Source: Rachycentron canadum (lineage: Eukaryota > Chordata > Actinopteri > Carangiformes > Rachycentridae). Taken from it: a DNA stretch of 64,000 nt. Location: positions 10,474,464 through 10,538,463 of the forward strand of contig CM076648.1 in the NCBI GenBank assembly GCA_038496675.1, written 5' to 3'. Positions 10,653 to 21,719 of the stretch are shown here, piece by piece (position 1 is the first letter of the stretch; every line of letters begins with the position of its first letter). A program made the position numbers and the translations under genes. Under the pieces are notes generated by a model. That model was not told the origin of the DNA and searched no databases. It saw nothing but the letters and a program-made list of their open reading frames with translations.

Positions 10653-13600
10653 ATTTTAAGATTTAAGTATCATTGACACTTTCCAGTAGTATGTGCAGCT
10701 GTTGTTAGGGAGCACAATACAACGGACCTGTTTTTTCTTTGGGATGTCACACTGTAGTGTTTCTCAAATCAAAACGCAACAGAAACAGTGAGGGAGACGA
10801 AAGAGCTGAAGTCCTCCCTGTCTCCCATCCACACACATTCGTGTGTACAACTACACAGAAACACACATGCACAAATACATGCACAAGGTTTCAGTTCAGA
10901 CACACATTATGAAGGTCCCCGAGCTGTCCATATGTCTGTCAGGCGTGAGTGTAAACATACTACTACTGAGTGCGTCATTAGTTTGTGTGTATACATATTG
11001 GAATTATGTATTAGAAAGTCTTTGAGGTGTGAAGAATTATCTGGTACAAGGTGTTTTATCACCTTGGTGGAGTCCCACCAAATGCTTTACTACATGTTAG
11101 TTAGTATGGCAGACAGGAAGTCTTTTGTCCTGACCCACCTTTGACTGCACAGATATAAACATAACTTTTATCATGAGGGACAAAAGCTATAACTCAGCAA
11201 GCTGAAGAGATTTTTTTTTTTTAAACTGTTCCAATAAACTGCCACAGGGGAAGAATCTCCATCTTATTAAACCAGTCGTCCATTTGCTGATACACAGTGA
11301 TGATAGTTGTATAATAGCTTTAAACAAAAAGAACAATCTCATTCACAAGCTGCGCTGACCATTTTTTTCCTTTCTTGCTAAGTGATCTACCATTGTGCAA
11401 CAGCAGCTTCATTTAAAATATAACATTATTTAGAACTGAAGCAAATAACCCATTAAACTATATGTAATTCATTTGTGAAATGTTTGAAAAATTGCTGCCA
11501 GGGGGTTGTGGATTAATGCTGTCTCTGACGCCAGTACTGAATATTCAGAAAAGGGAGGTAAACATTTCAACTAAAAATAATATCAACAGGAATCCATTTG
11601 CAAACTTAAAGGGCACACACACACACACACACACACACGGAAACACACTTTGAAATGGCATGATATTTTTTACATCATGCCCTGTCCTTCATGCTCTGCA
11701 TCTTTGTTGTTTTATTAAAGATTTAAACAAGTTTATGTTTCAAACAAATACAAATTAACCGATTTCTCTGACACCTACTGTGATCTAATGGAGAGGACAT
11801 GGAAAGAGAGAGATGGAAGAGTAAGTGAGATTGTGATGGTATATTATGTTTCCATGTGTAAATTTAATATATTTAAAAGAAGACATTTTAAGTTTGGTGC
11901 ATCAGTTCTGAGTGGGGCAGTGTTATGCTCAGCTGGATGTGACTTGACAAAATAAGAGACTATGGCACTTAAGTGTTGTTCAGTATATGTGTATGTTCTT
12001 AAAATTCACAAAATAATGTTCATGCTTTACTATTGAGTAGAGGAACACAGACATCATGTATCTTAATATAATGTGTCATATAAGTATTCATAATAAATGT
12101 GTAATGCTGCTTTAATGCAAAGCTACAGTCTGTCTTATGTTAACCAGACTAAATAAACAGGACCCTCTAGTATCATCTTATTCTTTTTCTGTAACTTTGT
12201 CAAACAACCTCTTTTGCCATAGTTTTATCTTCCACATTTACCACATTTATTTTCTCTGTCCCGTTCTGTCATCGGCTCTTATGTCTCTGCTCCGCTCTGT
12301 CCTAGTAGTCAATCGATTATCTCCATGGTTGAGGTCTTTGCTCTCTTCTGGCGCATTGGGTATCTATCCTTGGCTTTCTGACCTGGGCCAACCCCCGCCT
12401 CACCCTGTGGCTCCTTCCGAACTTTGATGGCAGCATCCATATCCATGTCACCAGTCTGACACTGTCCGTCCTGCATCAATAAACATTTGGGGAGGGCAGA
12501 TTTTTTCTAGGCTGAATAATTTATAGTGCATGATTAGAAACTCTACCCTGAGTGGAGGATCTTGTTGCTTGTATGTTTGTCTTGGATCTTTACAATAAAA
12601 CATGACCCAGTCTGATTAGAAAGTCAGCTGCCACAGTGTGTGTTGGGTGTGTGCATGAGTGTGTGATTGTCTGTGTGTGAGAGAGAAAATTGGATGTAGG
12701 GTTTAGCTTTGTTCTGAAGTGGCTCTGGATGAGCAGACAGAGTAAAGTAAAACTATTAAGACTCCGAATTTCCATTTACTTCTCTGTGTGTTTCCAGACA
12801 AGTCACACAATTGTTAATGTTGGTGTGTTTAATACCATTTTTGTTGCCACACTGCTCAATGAGACGTTTTAACTTTAATTATAGTCACAGGTCACTGTCA
12901 GACTGTAGACAAGGAGTTATATATAATTTAATGATATGATTTAGTCATACTGAATATAATTTGTTCAAAATTATGAACATTAAAACCTCATGAAACACTT
13001 TTATTATCTATTGTATGAAAAATAATGATTTCTTTTAAGATTGTGATACTTTCTAATTCAAATAAATACAAGCCTATCAAATTTAGTTCATATGTAAACG
13101 TATTGGTATTTTGGCATGGTTAAAGCAAAATGTGCAATTGAGTCTCTTTGGTTGCCATCAGTGAAAAATAAAAACAGTAGAATGAGAGAGAGAATGAAAA
13201 CTTGAGGCCATTTCGTTTATTTGAAATGTGCATCTGTACAAACAACGTGGATATTTTTCTTATGATTTAGACACAGTCTGGAACCATCACCATCTTTTCC
13301 ATCAACATCTGAAAGGATACTAACCTTCTTCTCATGCCAGCACTCCATCCGTTTTACAGATTACTGTGGAACATTGTACATGTTAAAAATCCAAAACCTC
13401 TCAGTTTCTCCGAGATGATGGAGGCAAATACAAGGCAAGCATCTGGCAGGCACTGTTGTCCTTCACTGGAGGCTGCTTCTCTTTGTGTTTCAGAGGGACA
13501 GTGGAGAGAGCACATCATGAACTTCTCATCATACAGTAGCTAGGAGAGTGTGTTTGGGGTGGGGAGGGGTGTTATGTTCATTAGCACAGTCAAAATGCCT

Positions 13601-13780
13601 GGAGGCATAAGCAGAGGAGGAGTGAGCGAAGGAGAGCGGGGAGGGAGGTGTTGGCTTGTATGGAAATTGACCAGTGTGCTGTAACTGTTCATCTGGTGTA
13701 GGCCTTTGAAGTGAGCTGTTCAACACTGCAGCCGGCCTTGTTCTTGATAATTGCCTAAATGATCTCCATGGAGCGCAGGG
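10653..13780. other. non-coding AT-rich stretch
   Basis: Long low-information stretch with a T run (11211-11222), GT-rich text around 12638-12690 and scattered A/T-rich patches. No gene recognised. The segment 12170-12440 is T/C-rich and yields a chance frame. Confidence 0.45.
11614..11638. repeat. CA microsatellite, about 12 units
   Basis: Uninterrupted CA units seen directly. Confidence 0.97.
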
Positions 13781-13789
13781 CTGTGTTAC

Positions 13790-14170
13790 AACTGAACTAA
13801 TCCAGGGGCAACCCGCTGATTTGACAGAGAGCTCTTTGCTATGTCAGCCCCCCACCCCCCCTCGCCCAAACAACAGCCTATCTTCCATTCTGTTACGTCT
13901 GTTTATTAGACTAACACAGCGGGGGGTGTCATGGTAGTGATATGGGTTCTGGAGGCGCGGGAGGGGGGTTCTGTTTGTTGTAGGGATGATGGCCTCTGTG
14001 CTCCCCGAGCTTAGCCACACGCTTAACCCGCACTCCTTGACATCATACCATCCGCTCACCCCCATTGATATGTAAATGAGCAGCAGCCCCGTTTGCAAAT
14101 GAGGGAGGAATAATTAGTCAGGAGCACTTAGCAACAACAACAATAATACACGCGTCTGATCCAGGCTGAG
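13790..14170. promoter_or_regulatory. enhancer-like block with paired octamer-like motifs
   Basis: GC-richer, non-repetitive block standing out from AT-rich surroundings. It contains ATGTAAATGAG (14070-14080) and TTTGCAAATGAG (14092-14103), two octamer-like POU-type words in the same orientation about two helical turns apart, followed by TAATTAG (14110-14116), a homeodomain core. Such arrangements are common in vertebrate conserved non-coding elements. Conservation was not testable here, so the regulatory label is inference. Confidence 0.35.
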
Positions 14171-14216
14171 CTGCTCTCTCTTTGTCATTTGAGCTCCTCC
14201 TGGCAATCAGACAAGG

Positions 14217-14256
14217 CACCCCCCCACACACACACAGACACACACACACCCCCCCA
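14217..14256. repeat. CA repeat flanked by poly-C
   Basis: Interrupted CA tract with C runs on both sides; it drives Thr/His/Pro-rich open frames on both strands that are not genes. Confidence 0.85.
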
Positions 14257-14577
14257 TACCCCCATTGCAGCACTAGAGACACTGGTGGGTTGTGGGGCAT
14301 CGACAACAAGTACAGTGTTTGGCCTTTTGGAGCCTCAGCAGGGTTTAAGGAGCCAGTGGAGCATGGAGGCCAAGCAGAGCCCTAGGCCAAGAGCACCGAG
14401 TACAGAGCACAGCCTGGGTTGGAGACCTCTCTGGTATGCAAGGAGGTCAGAGCAGAGAGCAAACCAGAGAGGAAGTAATGTGGATATGCTGAGACCTGAG
14501 CTTTACAGGTCCTGGAGGAAGAAAGAACACCGTCACACACATGTTCATGAAAAAGGGAAATCTTTACTGAAAGGAGA

Positions 14578-14699
14578 AAAAAAAAAAAATCAAAGTTCAG
14601 TTAAATTTTCAGTGAGGAAAGTGCTGTTTGTGTCTGTTTGTCAGAAAGAATATGAACAAAAGAGGATGGACAAGTTAAAAAAAAAAAAAAAAAAAAAAA
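14578..14699. repeat. two poly-A runs
   Basis: A runs at 14578-14589 and 14677-14699 (23 A). No polyadenylation signal, retrocopied frame or target-site duplication was recognised upstream, so a retrogene tail is not supported. Confidence 0.85.
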
Positions 14700-14819
14700 G
14701 TTGATAAAAACAAGATGGCTGGTGGGAGAAAAAAAAACAGCATCCATTTCGGGAATAGGACTCAGTATACTGACTGGGGAAAATAGATTATTATGTCCCA
14801 TTTACATACAGTGCTTCAA

Positions 14820-15075
14820 AGAGGTGGGTGTCATGTTAGTGCTCCGGTGCCAGGCGTAATGAAGAGCCCCCCTCCCACTGTCCCAGGACAGGCCCAGTGG
14901 CAGGGTATCAGGTAGACTAAGGTCCCATATAAAAGCGGCCCCTATGAATTATAAATCATAGGCCACTGGAGCCACAGCCTATGGGAAACAGAGGGGATAA
15001 GACGGACTGTGTTCCCGGAACAAAGGATAGCAATGGGAGGGGGTAAGGTGGAGAGGTGGTGGGTTGGTGTCACAC
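14820..15075. promoter_or_regulatory. GC-rich block with TATA-like word and tandem dyads
   Basis: A strong TATA-like word, CCATATAAAAGCGGCC, lies at 14925-14940 within GC-rich flanks. Directly after it, CCTATGA (14941-14947) pairs with TCATAGG (14956-14962), and CATAGGC (14957-14963) pairs with GCCTATG (14977-14983), so the middle copy can pair with either side. No start codon with a supportable frame or known transcript follows. It may be a core promoter of a non-coding transcript, an enhancer, or neither. Confidence 0.3.
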
Positions 15076-17225
15076 AGTGAAAGTTAAAGAAGGACAGACA
15101 ATTTGACGGTGTGCCATGATTTGTCTTTGTCTAACAAATAGTAAATAATATCTCTGTGGTAATGATATGAACATTGCAAGCAAGCAGCCAGTACAGTGGG
15201 TTTCATATTATCTTCATTCACACCTACTCATTTCCAACTGTAAAATATTTTCCACATGTGAACCTCATGGGACTTAAATAGGAAGTGCTTAGATGTCTGA
15301 ATATTTTCTGCACCATTTTGTGTTTGGGCACACACGCATAAGAATAAGCGAGTGCGTGCGTTCTACTTTATGTGTGTGTTCATGTGAAAAGATTTCTGAA
15401 CCAGCTGGAGTTTTCTGGTCCTCCCCACTGGTCATTGGGTTTTAGGCCTGGTTCAGTCAGAGGTGATTGAATAGAAATATTGTTTTTTTTTTTTTTTTTT
15501 TTGGGGCGTGGGGGGCATGCTGATGAAAGGTTGATTGATATGGTGTCAGGAGCTCTGTGATGGATTAAATTGTGTGTGCAGACGTTGTGGCCCTGGCCAG
15601 TCATGGCTGTTGCTGCCTTTTCCGCCAGCCACTGCTGCGGCAGCTTTAAGAAAATTTGATTTTCGCAGCTCAGAAACATACGGCAGCCCCTTTCTCTCCG
15701 CTGCCTGACTTCCATTTAGTTTGAGAGTGCACAAGTGATTCTTTATTGGATGAAATCTGCGCCGGATTGGATAAAGTGTTAGAGCGCTGAGCCATCTATC
15801 ACTATCACCGCCCCAGCTCCAGTTTCATTTTAAAAGAAAAGAATGAAAGCAGAAAAAACAGAAAAGAAAAAGAAGAAAAACAGACAGCCATAGGATGTTG
15901 GAGATTTGAAAATTAACTGTGGCAAGTAAAAAAAAAAGATCTATCCTCCAACCACTAAGCCTGTTTCCTCTGGTGGAGGATACCATGCTTTTCTCTGTAG
16001 AGATGCCTCCATGAGTCACTAGTCTCTCAAGCTCTCCTGTCTCTTTGCTCTCATAATGCCTGGTGACCACCTCAAGCCCACACCTGTTCACACCCTTCTC
16101 AATAAGTTTGTTTTTCATCCATTTATCTTAGTGGTTGCTTTTTCTTTTTTGGATGGTCTGCCACATAACTCCAGCATCTTGTGATACTATTGTAAATACA
16201 GACAATTATATTATTATCAGGCCCTAAGAAGGATTTAACATGTAGCAAGCTCCATACATCTGTTAAAACTACATTAAATAAATGACTTTAAGTACACACA
16301 TTTTGTTACAAACTAGTAGCATGAATTCAACTGAAGGGGCTGATTCTTCATGCACTGATAACATTTTGACATGTGGACCTGGTCTTGCTCTACAGACTAG
16401 GTTTGCAATTTACCAAAGGGAAAACCTTAGATACTCCCTATTTTGTTATGTCGTATACAGTATTTTTATAATGGGTATTTATAATTTGGTTATATGTTCA
16501 GCTTTAAAGACACAGCGCATAGAAAACACATCTAAAATGTAGAGATGGCATTTAGGATAAATTTATTCACTTCATTTTCTGCTTGTAGATGTCTACTTTA
16601 TCTAAAACTCAGTATCAGTATAAAAATATACAGGCCATATTCACTAAAAGTGACTGTTGACAATTGAAAGTATTTGTACCTTTGTTCACTGGTGACACAA
16701 ATGTTTCTATTATGGATTTGACAGAGCAGTTTGATCAAATAGGCCTCGGCCAAATGAGCCTGCAAACTTCTTACCTCACCCACAGTGAAGTGCTAGCTTC
16801 TTGATCCCAGGAATAACCATCCCAACTTAGATAAGTTTAGTTGAACACATAAGTCCTGTATCTCTTGTCCTTTCCAGCCCAGCCCAACATGGCACAGTCT
16901 AAATATGTGAATCAGTCAGACTTGTTTGTTTGCTCACATCCGACCTTCTCTCTTCCATTCATTTTTAAACACAATCCCACATGTCCCCCTGTCTGTCCAT
17001 TAGTGCGCTGCTGTATAAAGCAAATGGCCATGAATTTACCTCAGGGCGATTCAGACAAGAGCTTCGGAAGGAAGGAAAGAAGAGCGGAATAAAGAGCTGA
17101 GGGGGGGAAAGATGGCAGAAATTGTGCAACTCCTATGTATTTCATTTTGTCTTACATAATTCATTTTGAAATGCATCTTGGATGATGTAAATCTGTTCAG
17201 AGGCACCCTCTATTTCAAGCCTTTA
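15076..17225. other. non-coding stretch, no gene seen
   Basis: Contains a T20 run at 15483-15502, a moderately complex segment at 15540-15730, and AT-rich DNA from 16140 to 16860. Short open frames have no recognised features. Confidence 0.45.
15483..15502. repeat. poly-T run
   Basis: Twenty uninterrupted T, followed by a G-rich patch. Confidence 0.95.
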
Positions 17226-17229
17226 CCCT

Positions 17230-17420
17230 TAAATGTCTCTGTGGTTGGAGTGTCCTGAGGCAGTTTGGACCCACCAGCCTTCCCCACCCCCAGCCTTAAT
17301 AAATCATTATGGAGCAGAGTCGCACTTATCAAGCTGGTCAGAGACCTCTAATGAGCGCAGGGACCACAACTCTGTACAGCCCCAGAAATATTTTATTGAG
17401 AGCACATTTAAACACACACC
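17230..17420. promoter_or_regulatory. enhancer-like block
   Basis: Compact non-repetitive block with several AT-core words in a GC-moderate setting: CCTTAATAAATCATTATGG (17294-17312), ACTTATCAAG (17324-17333) and CTAATGAGC (17348-17356). These are of the homeodomain and GATA-like types. The two open frames that cross it are in different phases and look like neither exon. Conserved non-coding status is inferred. Confidence 0.25.
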
Positions 17421-19385
17421 ACTCAGAATGTATGACCACGGTGGTGAGCCGCCTGTATCACATCTGCATCAGAAATGGCAGGCCACAGATCCAGTCATTG
17501 TTTAAGCTGCCCACTGCCATGCAGCTGACTCCGTCCTCTAGTCTTTCTTGTCAGCTAGCCAATGCTGAGTGCCCTCTGTGGAGCGCTTGGATTATTTCCT
17601 GGATCGCGATCGCTCCTATGGGGACTTATGACCTTTGCTCTTATGCTCTAGTTATGATGGCCCTTCTGAGAAGAGAACATACTCAAAAATCTTACTCAGA
17701 TCGTCTCCCTGAGTAATGGTCTTCTGCTATTTTATCTCCATTGTGTGCTTTATATATGAAATTGAATAGGCAGAATTATGAAAATCTAGATGCGTATTTG
17801 AGGCAAACCTTGACCAAGATACAGTTCAGACGTTTTTGTAGTTGGTATGTATGAACATTTTTCTTTTAAATGAAACACAGGGCCTACTGATTTCATTATT
17901 CTTTTGTATAAATATCATGCCAATCAAATCATTCTTTTCTCTATATCTCAGGTTGAATTAATTGATTAAGTCAGATACTGTTAGATTATAATGAATCATA
18001 CATCTGTATAGCTTTTACGGTTGTACAAGAGAAAATGCTTGGTTTTGAACACCACTTAGCAATCCTGTTCTTTGTGGCAGCTTTGTCATGTACTGTTATG
18101 TGATTGACAGACTTGCAGCTCATATTGTGGGAGTGAAGCCACTACTTTTGTACTTTTAAAAAAAAAATCCATATTCCTCTGCTCATGTATTTTTTCCTAA
18201 TGAATTAATGCAATTTATTCCAGTAGGTAAGGCATTTTGAGGTAAAATGAGAAATAGAAAGAGCTCATATCGTGGGTTAAGGCCAGTCTCTTTGATACAT
18301 GCAGACCATCATTAAAGAAATGCTCAGGCTCTCAGCGATGAATCCGCTATTCAGAAATACCTGACCTAGGATAATGGCAAGTACATTGTTAATGCATAAT
18401 TTTTTTAATAAGTTAGAAAATTGCTCAGACCACTGAACAAAGTCAGAATGAGCAAGGACTCACTGACAGTAATAATAAAAGGTAAGAAAGTCTTTCTTTA
18501 ACATTCCTTTTAAGTTTCCAACATCCAAGACTGAAGAAAAGTAGTAAGAAAAAAATCATTACGCGGTTGTTTCATCTGACTCTTTTCTTCCCCAGCACAG
18601 AAACACCGGGCTGATTAAAGATGACTAAAACCTAAAACCGACCAAGCTACGTACTTCTTCTCTTTCCTCCTCTCTTTAACTTTTATTTTTAATGGAAAAT
18701 CGGCCCTGAGCTCGTTTACTCAGGAACAGAGGGATATAAATGTTTTAAAATTTAACCAAAAAAGAAAAAGAAAGGGAAGAAAATGGAATGGAAGGAGGAA
18801 AGGATAGGTAATATGAGAAAGATTTTAATCTTAATAATTCATAAAGCAGTCCTTCAATCCCCTTTTTCTCTCTGCTGACTGGTGTTTGATGAAGATATAG
18901 GCTTTCTCTCTTCTGGGCTCCAGCAAGGTAAATGTTGTGCGGTGTAGATAGGCCACCGATAAGGCCAATATATGAGACACTTACCAGTGGGAGTGGGGAA
19001 ACGGCATTACCCAGGCAGAACATAGAGGAGAACAGAGCAGGACCGTATCAGAAACAAGGTTAGAGTGGCAGGAAGGGCCCTAAGGGAAGCCAGGCAAAAC
19101 AACAAGTCAGACTGCACAGTGATTGTAGCACCTAGGGTCACAGGGTCAGTGAAAGGGTGGGGCATGAATACTTAAAGCCCTGAGAAGCTTTGTTTGCTTA
19201 TGTGGAAATTCATTTGAAACCCATTGGACTCCAAAATGTCACTGACTTTGTTGGTAAGACATTGCATTTCACTAGAATGATGCATTATGTTTTTCTCATC
19301 TGAAACAGTGGCAGCTGAATATTATAAGTGGCAGGAATGTTATTTTCATTACTTTGAAGATCTATAGTTTCTCATATGAAGGCAT
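17421..19385. other. non-coding stretch, no gene seen
   Basis: Mostly AT-rich background. A minus-strand donor-like site (CTG|GTAAGT) at 18980-18988 and a plus-strand AAG|GTAAGA at 18478-18486 have no credible partner acceptors. No repeat family recognised. Confidence 0.45.
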
Positions 19386-19386
19386 C

Positions 19387-19437
19387 TCTCTCTCTATCTC
19401 TCTTTCTCTTTCTCTCGCTCTCTCTCGCTCTCTTTTT
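19387..19437. repeat. CT-rich simple repeat
   Basis: Interrupted CT/CTTT units; the Ser/Leu and Arg/Glu open frames over it are repeat artefacts. Confidence 0.9.
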
Positions 19438-19783
19438 CGGTTATTGCTTTCAAACAGCAATGGCCTTCTACACAGGAAAGATCTGTGTTTTATGTATTTT
19501 GTACTGAAATTTTTGTCCAGAATCCACAGTGAAAATTTCAGTGGTTTGTAAGTATGGAAAAAAAATGGACAGGTTGAGAGGCAGAGATGAGGAGGAAGGA
19601 AGAGGGCTTTGCTGCTCAGAGGTACAGCCCTCTGATCTCCTTTTAAGTTGTGGCCCAGCATGCTCAGCAACATAGCCAGTCAAACCTGCAGCCCCCCAGG
19701 GTTCAAGCTCTGCTCAAAGGATTCTCCTCTCTGAGGCTCCGCTGTGTAACCGCCAGGCCACGGCTCCTTTCCACCTCAGTGAT

Positions 19784-19792
<9 letters not shown>

Positions 19793-19815
<23 letters not shown>
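19793..19815. repeat. CA microsatellite
   Basis: About 11 uninterrupted AC units. Confidence 0.96.
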
Positions 19816-19816
<1 letters not shown>

Positions 19817-19819
19817 CGA

Positions 19820-21205
19820 CCAGGACTTGCATGTTGACACTGTGTTTGAGGAAGCGTTCTGTGATAATGTCCTGTATTGATCAGCTTTCTGTGATGATAG
19901 CTGTTGGGAAAGCGACCTGAATTCAATCTGGAATGATTGTTAATACAGGAAAGGAGGCTCAGTCTGCAATAGCCAATAGTGGGGGTGAGGGTGTAGGGGT
20001 CCGTGGCTCGCCAAAGGTTAGGGGCCCTCCTTCCCATCTGTAGTCCTAGGGAGTCAAGTTCAGCCAGAGGGTCTATGGGGGACTGGAGGTCTGGACGCCA
20101 TGTCCATCTGGATCAATCTGCATATAGAGGCCAGCTGACTGAGACAGCCCCTCCTGGATAGTGACAGGAGAAGATGGCTGAAGGGGACGCTTGATTTGGG
20201 AAATGTGATTTTTCTAAGCAGTAGAACTGAACTGAACTGCTAGTCTTTATATTTGGTTAATGTAATGCAAATTGATTTTCAACATCACCATCACTGCATA
20301 TATCTCACTGGGTCATGTTTATTTGACTTACTGTATGTATGCAATGGAAGGATGCACTCAGTAATTATTTTATATATAAAAAAATAAAATGACACTAAAA
20401 TAAAGTGACATTAAACCTTAAATTTGGTAACTTAAATACACACTAAAAAAAAGTGTTTTTAAAAGTACATTTGAATTAGAATTTTCACCAATTCTTGCTT
20501 TTAGCTTGGATGCTGACATTTGTTGTGTTTGCTGCTAGATGTCGTGCATTTGTGAATGAGCATGTGTGTATAAGGCATTCGTGAGATTGGTGTGAACCTT
20601 GTCCTCTTGAAGGTGGAGAGGCCAGGCCCACTGCTGCCGCTCACATGCATCTCTTTTATTGTCTATTGTGCATAATCACCAGTCCTTTCGCTTCTCAGTG
20701 CCAGACTTTTGACCCTTTTTATTTTGCTGTCCATTTTCAGCTGCCCCGCAACCTAACAGGCATTAGACTACTGAACAGATGTGCAGGGGCAGCTAGTTAA
20801 TGCTAATGAGGGTTTCTGAAACACCAAATCCCTTTCATAGCCTGGATGACAGAGTGAGGAGAAGTAGCATAGGCATGTTGAGTCCGGTTTTGGTGAAAAG
20901 ATTGGTTTGTTTTAAAAAGCTTTTATTATGGCTAAAACTCATGTCTTTCAGTCACAGGCTACACATTTGTTTGTGTGTCTGTCTTTATCAGTGTGATCGA
21001 GTCTCTGTGTGTGTGTCTCTAACATGCAAGTGGCTGCATGTGCATGTGGCCGTGCGTGCGTCTGAGTATGCGTGTCCCCAGGCTAGACAAAGCATGCTAC
21101 TCCTTGGCAGATCCCCCTGTCACTGCAGAGGCCTCGGTGTGTGTGAGTGCGAGTGTGTGATCAATCTCACGTGGACCAGTCATGGTGTCAGGGCAGCAGT
21201 GGATC
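19820..21205. other. non-coding stretch, no gene seen
   Basis: Unique sequence. A diverged 16-bp tandem duplication (TAAAATGACACTAAAA-like) occupies 20382-20414. The region 20960-21170 is TG/GCGTG-rich. No gene recognised. Confidence 0.45.
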
Positions 21206-21211
21206 TGACTC

Positions 21212-21236
21212 TGTCTCTCTCTCTCCCCTCTCCCCC

Positions 21237-21295
<59 letters not shown>
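21212..21295. repeat. CT microsatellite, about 28 pure units
   Basis: Interrupted CT/C-rich lead-in, then pure CT from about 21240 to 21295. Frames reading Leu-Ser or Arg-Glu repeats through it are artefacts. Confidence 0.97.
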
Positions 21296-21297
<2 letters not shown>

Positions 21298-21378
21298 TCT
21301 CTCCTCGTTTCCCATTTCTCTTCCTCTTCCTCTCTTGCTCATCTCCATCCATCCTTTTCTTTGACTGTGGGACAGTAG

Positions 21379-21487
21379 GAGTGCCAGGTCAGGAGCGAGC
21401 CTACAGAGCACCCATCTTTCTAGAGGATAATTAATGCATGCCAGGCTGGAGGGCTGATCCTGCTGATCCCCGGACTGCTCCAAACAG
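21379..21487 (+). other. weak candidate (untranslated or first coding) exon
   Basis: After the very long pyrimidine tract the sequence continues pyrimidine-rich to 21361, then reaches an AG (21377-21378). The following 109 nt are of balanced composition and end at CAG|GTACCT (donor GT at 21488-21489). Two ATG codons occur (21434 and 21438). The first meets a stop after seven codons; the second stays open to the donor for 16 codons plus two bases. The geometry fits a 5' exon, but the acceptor is not ideal (intervening AG at 21374-21375) and the short peptide matches nothing I know. It is easily explained by chance. Confidence 0.15.
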
Positions 21488-21599
21488 GTACCTGTGCCTT
21501 TATTTTCTGAGGACCTGCCCTGCTCTGGATCACTTTGTCAACAGAGCTTTGCTGACTGACTGATTTGCTGACCAGCACTCACTCATGCTTTCACTTCAC

Positions 21600-21715
21600 A
21601 CACTCACTCTCACACTCTCCCTGCCTCCCTCCCTCCCTCCTCCCTCTCTGTTTCATTCCCTCTCTCTCTTTTCTGTCTCTCACACTCTCTCACACACACA
21701 CAGCTGTACTCACGT
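21600..21715. repeat. CT/CCCT/CA-rich low-complexity tract
   Basis: Pyrimidine-rich tract with CCCT units (about 21623-21643), CT units and a short CA tail. Confidence 0.85.
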
Positions 21716-21719
21716 GCAT

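Noticed and set aside
14677..14699. Poly-A as a retrogene or SINE tail
   Set aside because: No polyadenylation signal, retrocopied frame, RNA polymerase III boxes or target-site duplication recognised.
14189..14704. 171-codon forward frame
   Set aside because: Starts in a CA repeat and ends in poly-A (Thr/His then Lys runs); no domain in between.
18970..19023. Minus-strand donor CTG|GTAAGT
   Set aside because: No AG with a polypyrimidine tract at a sensible distance upstream on that strand.
20800..21483. Ser-Leu and Arg-Glu repeat frames on both strands
   Set aside because: Products of the CT microsatellite.
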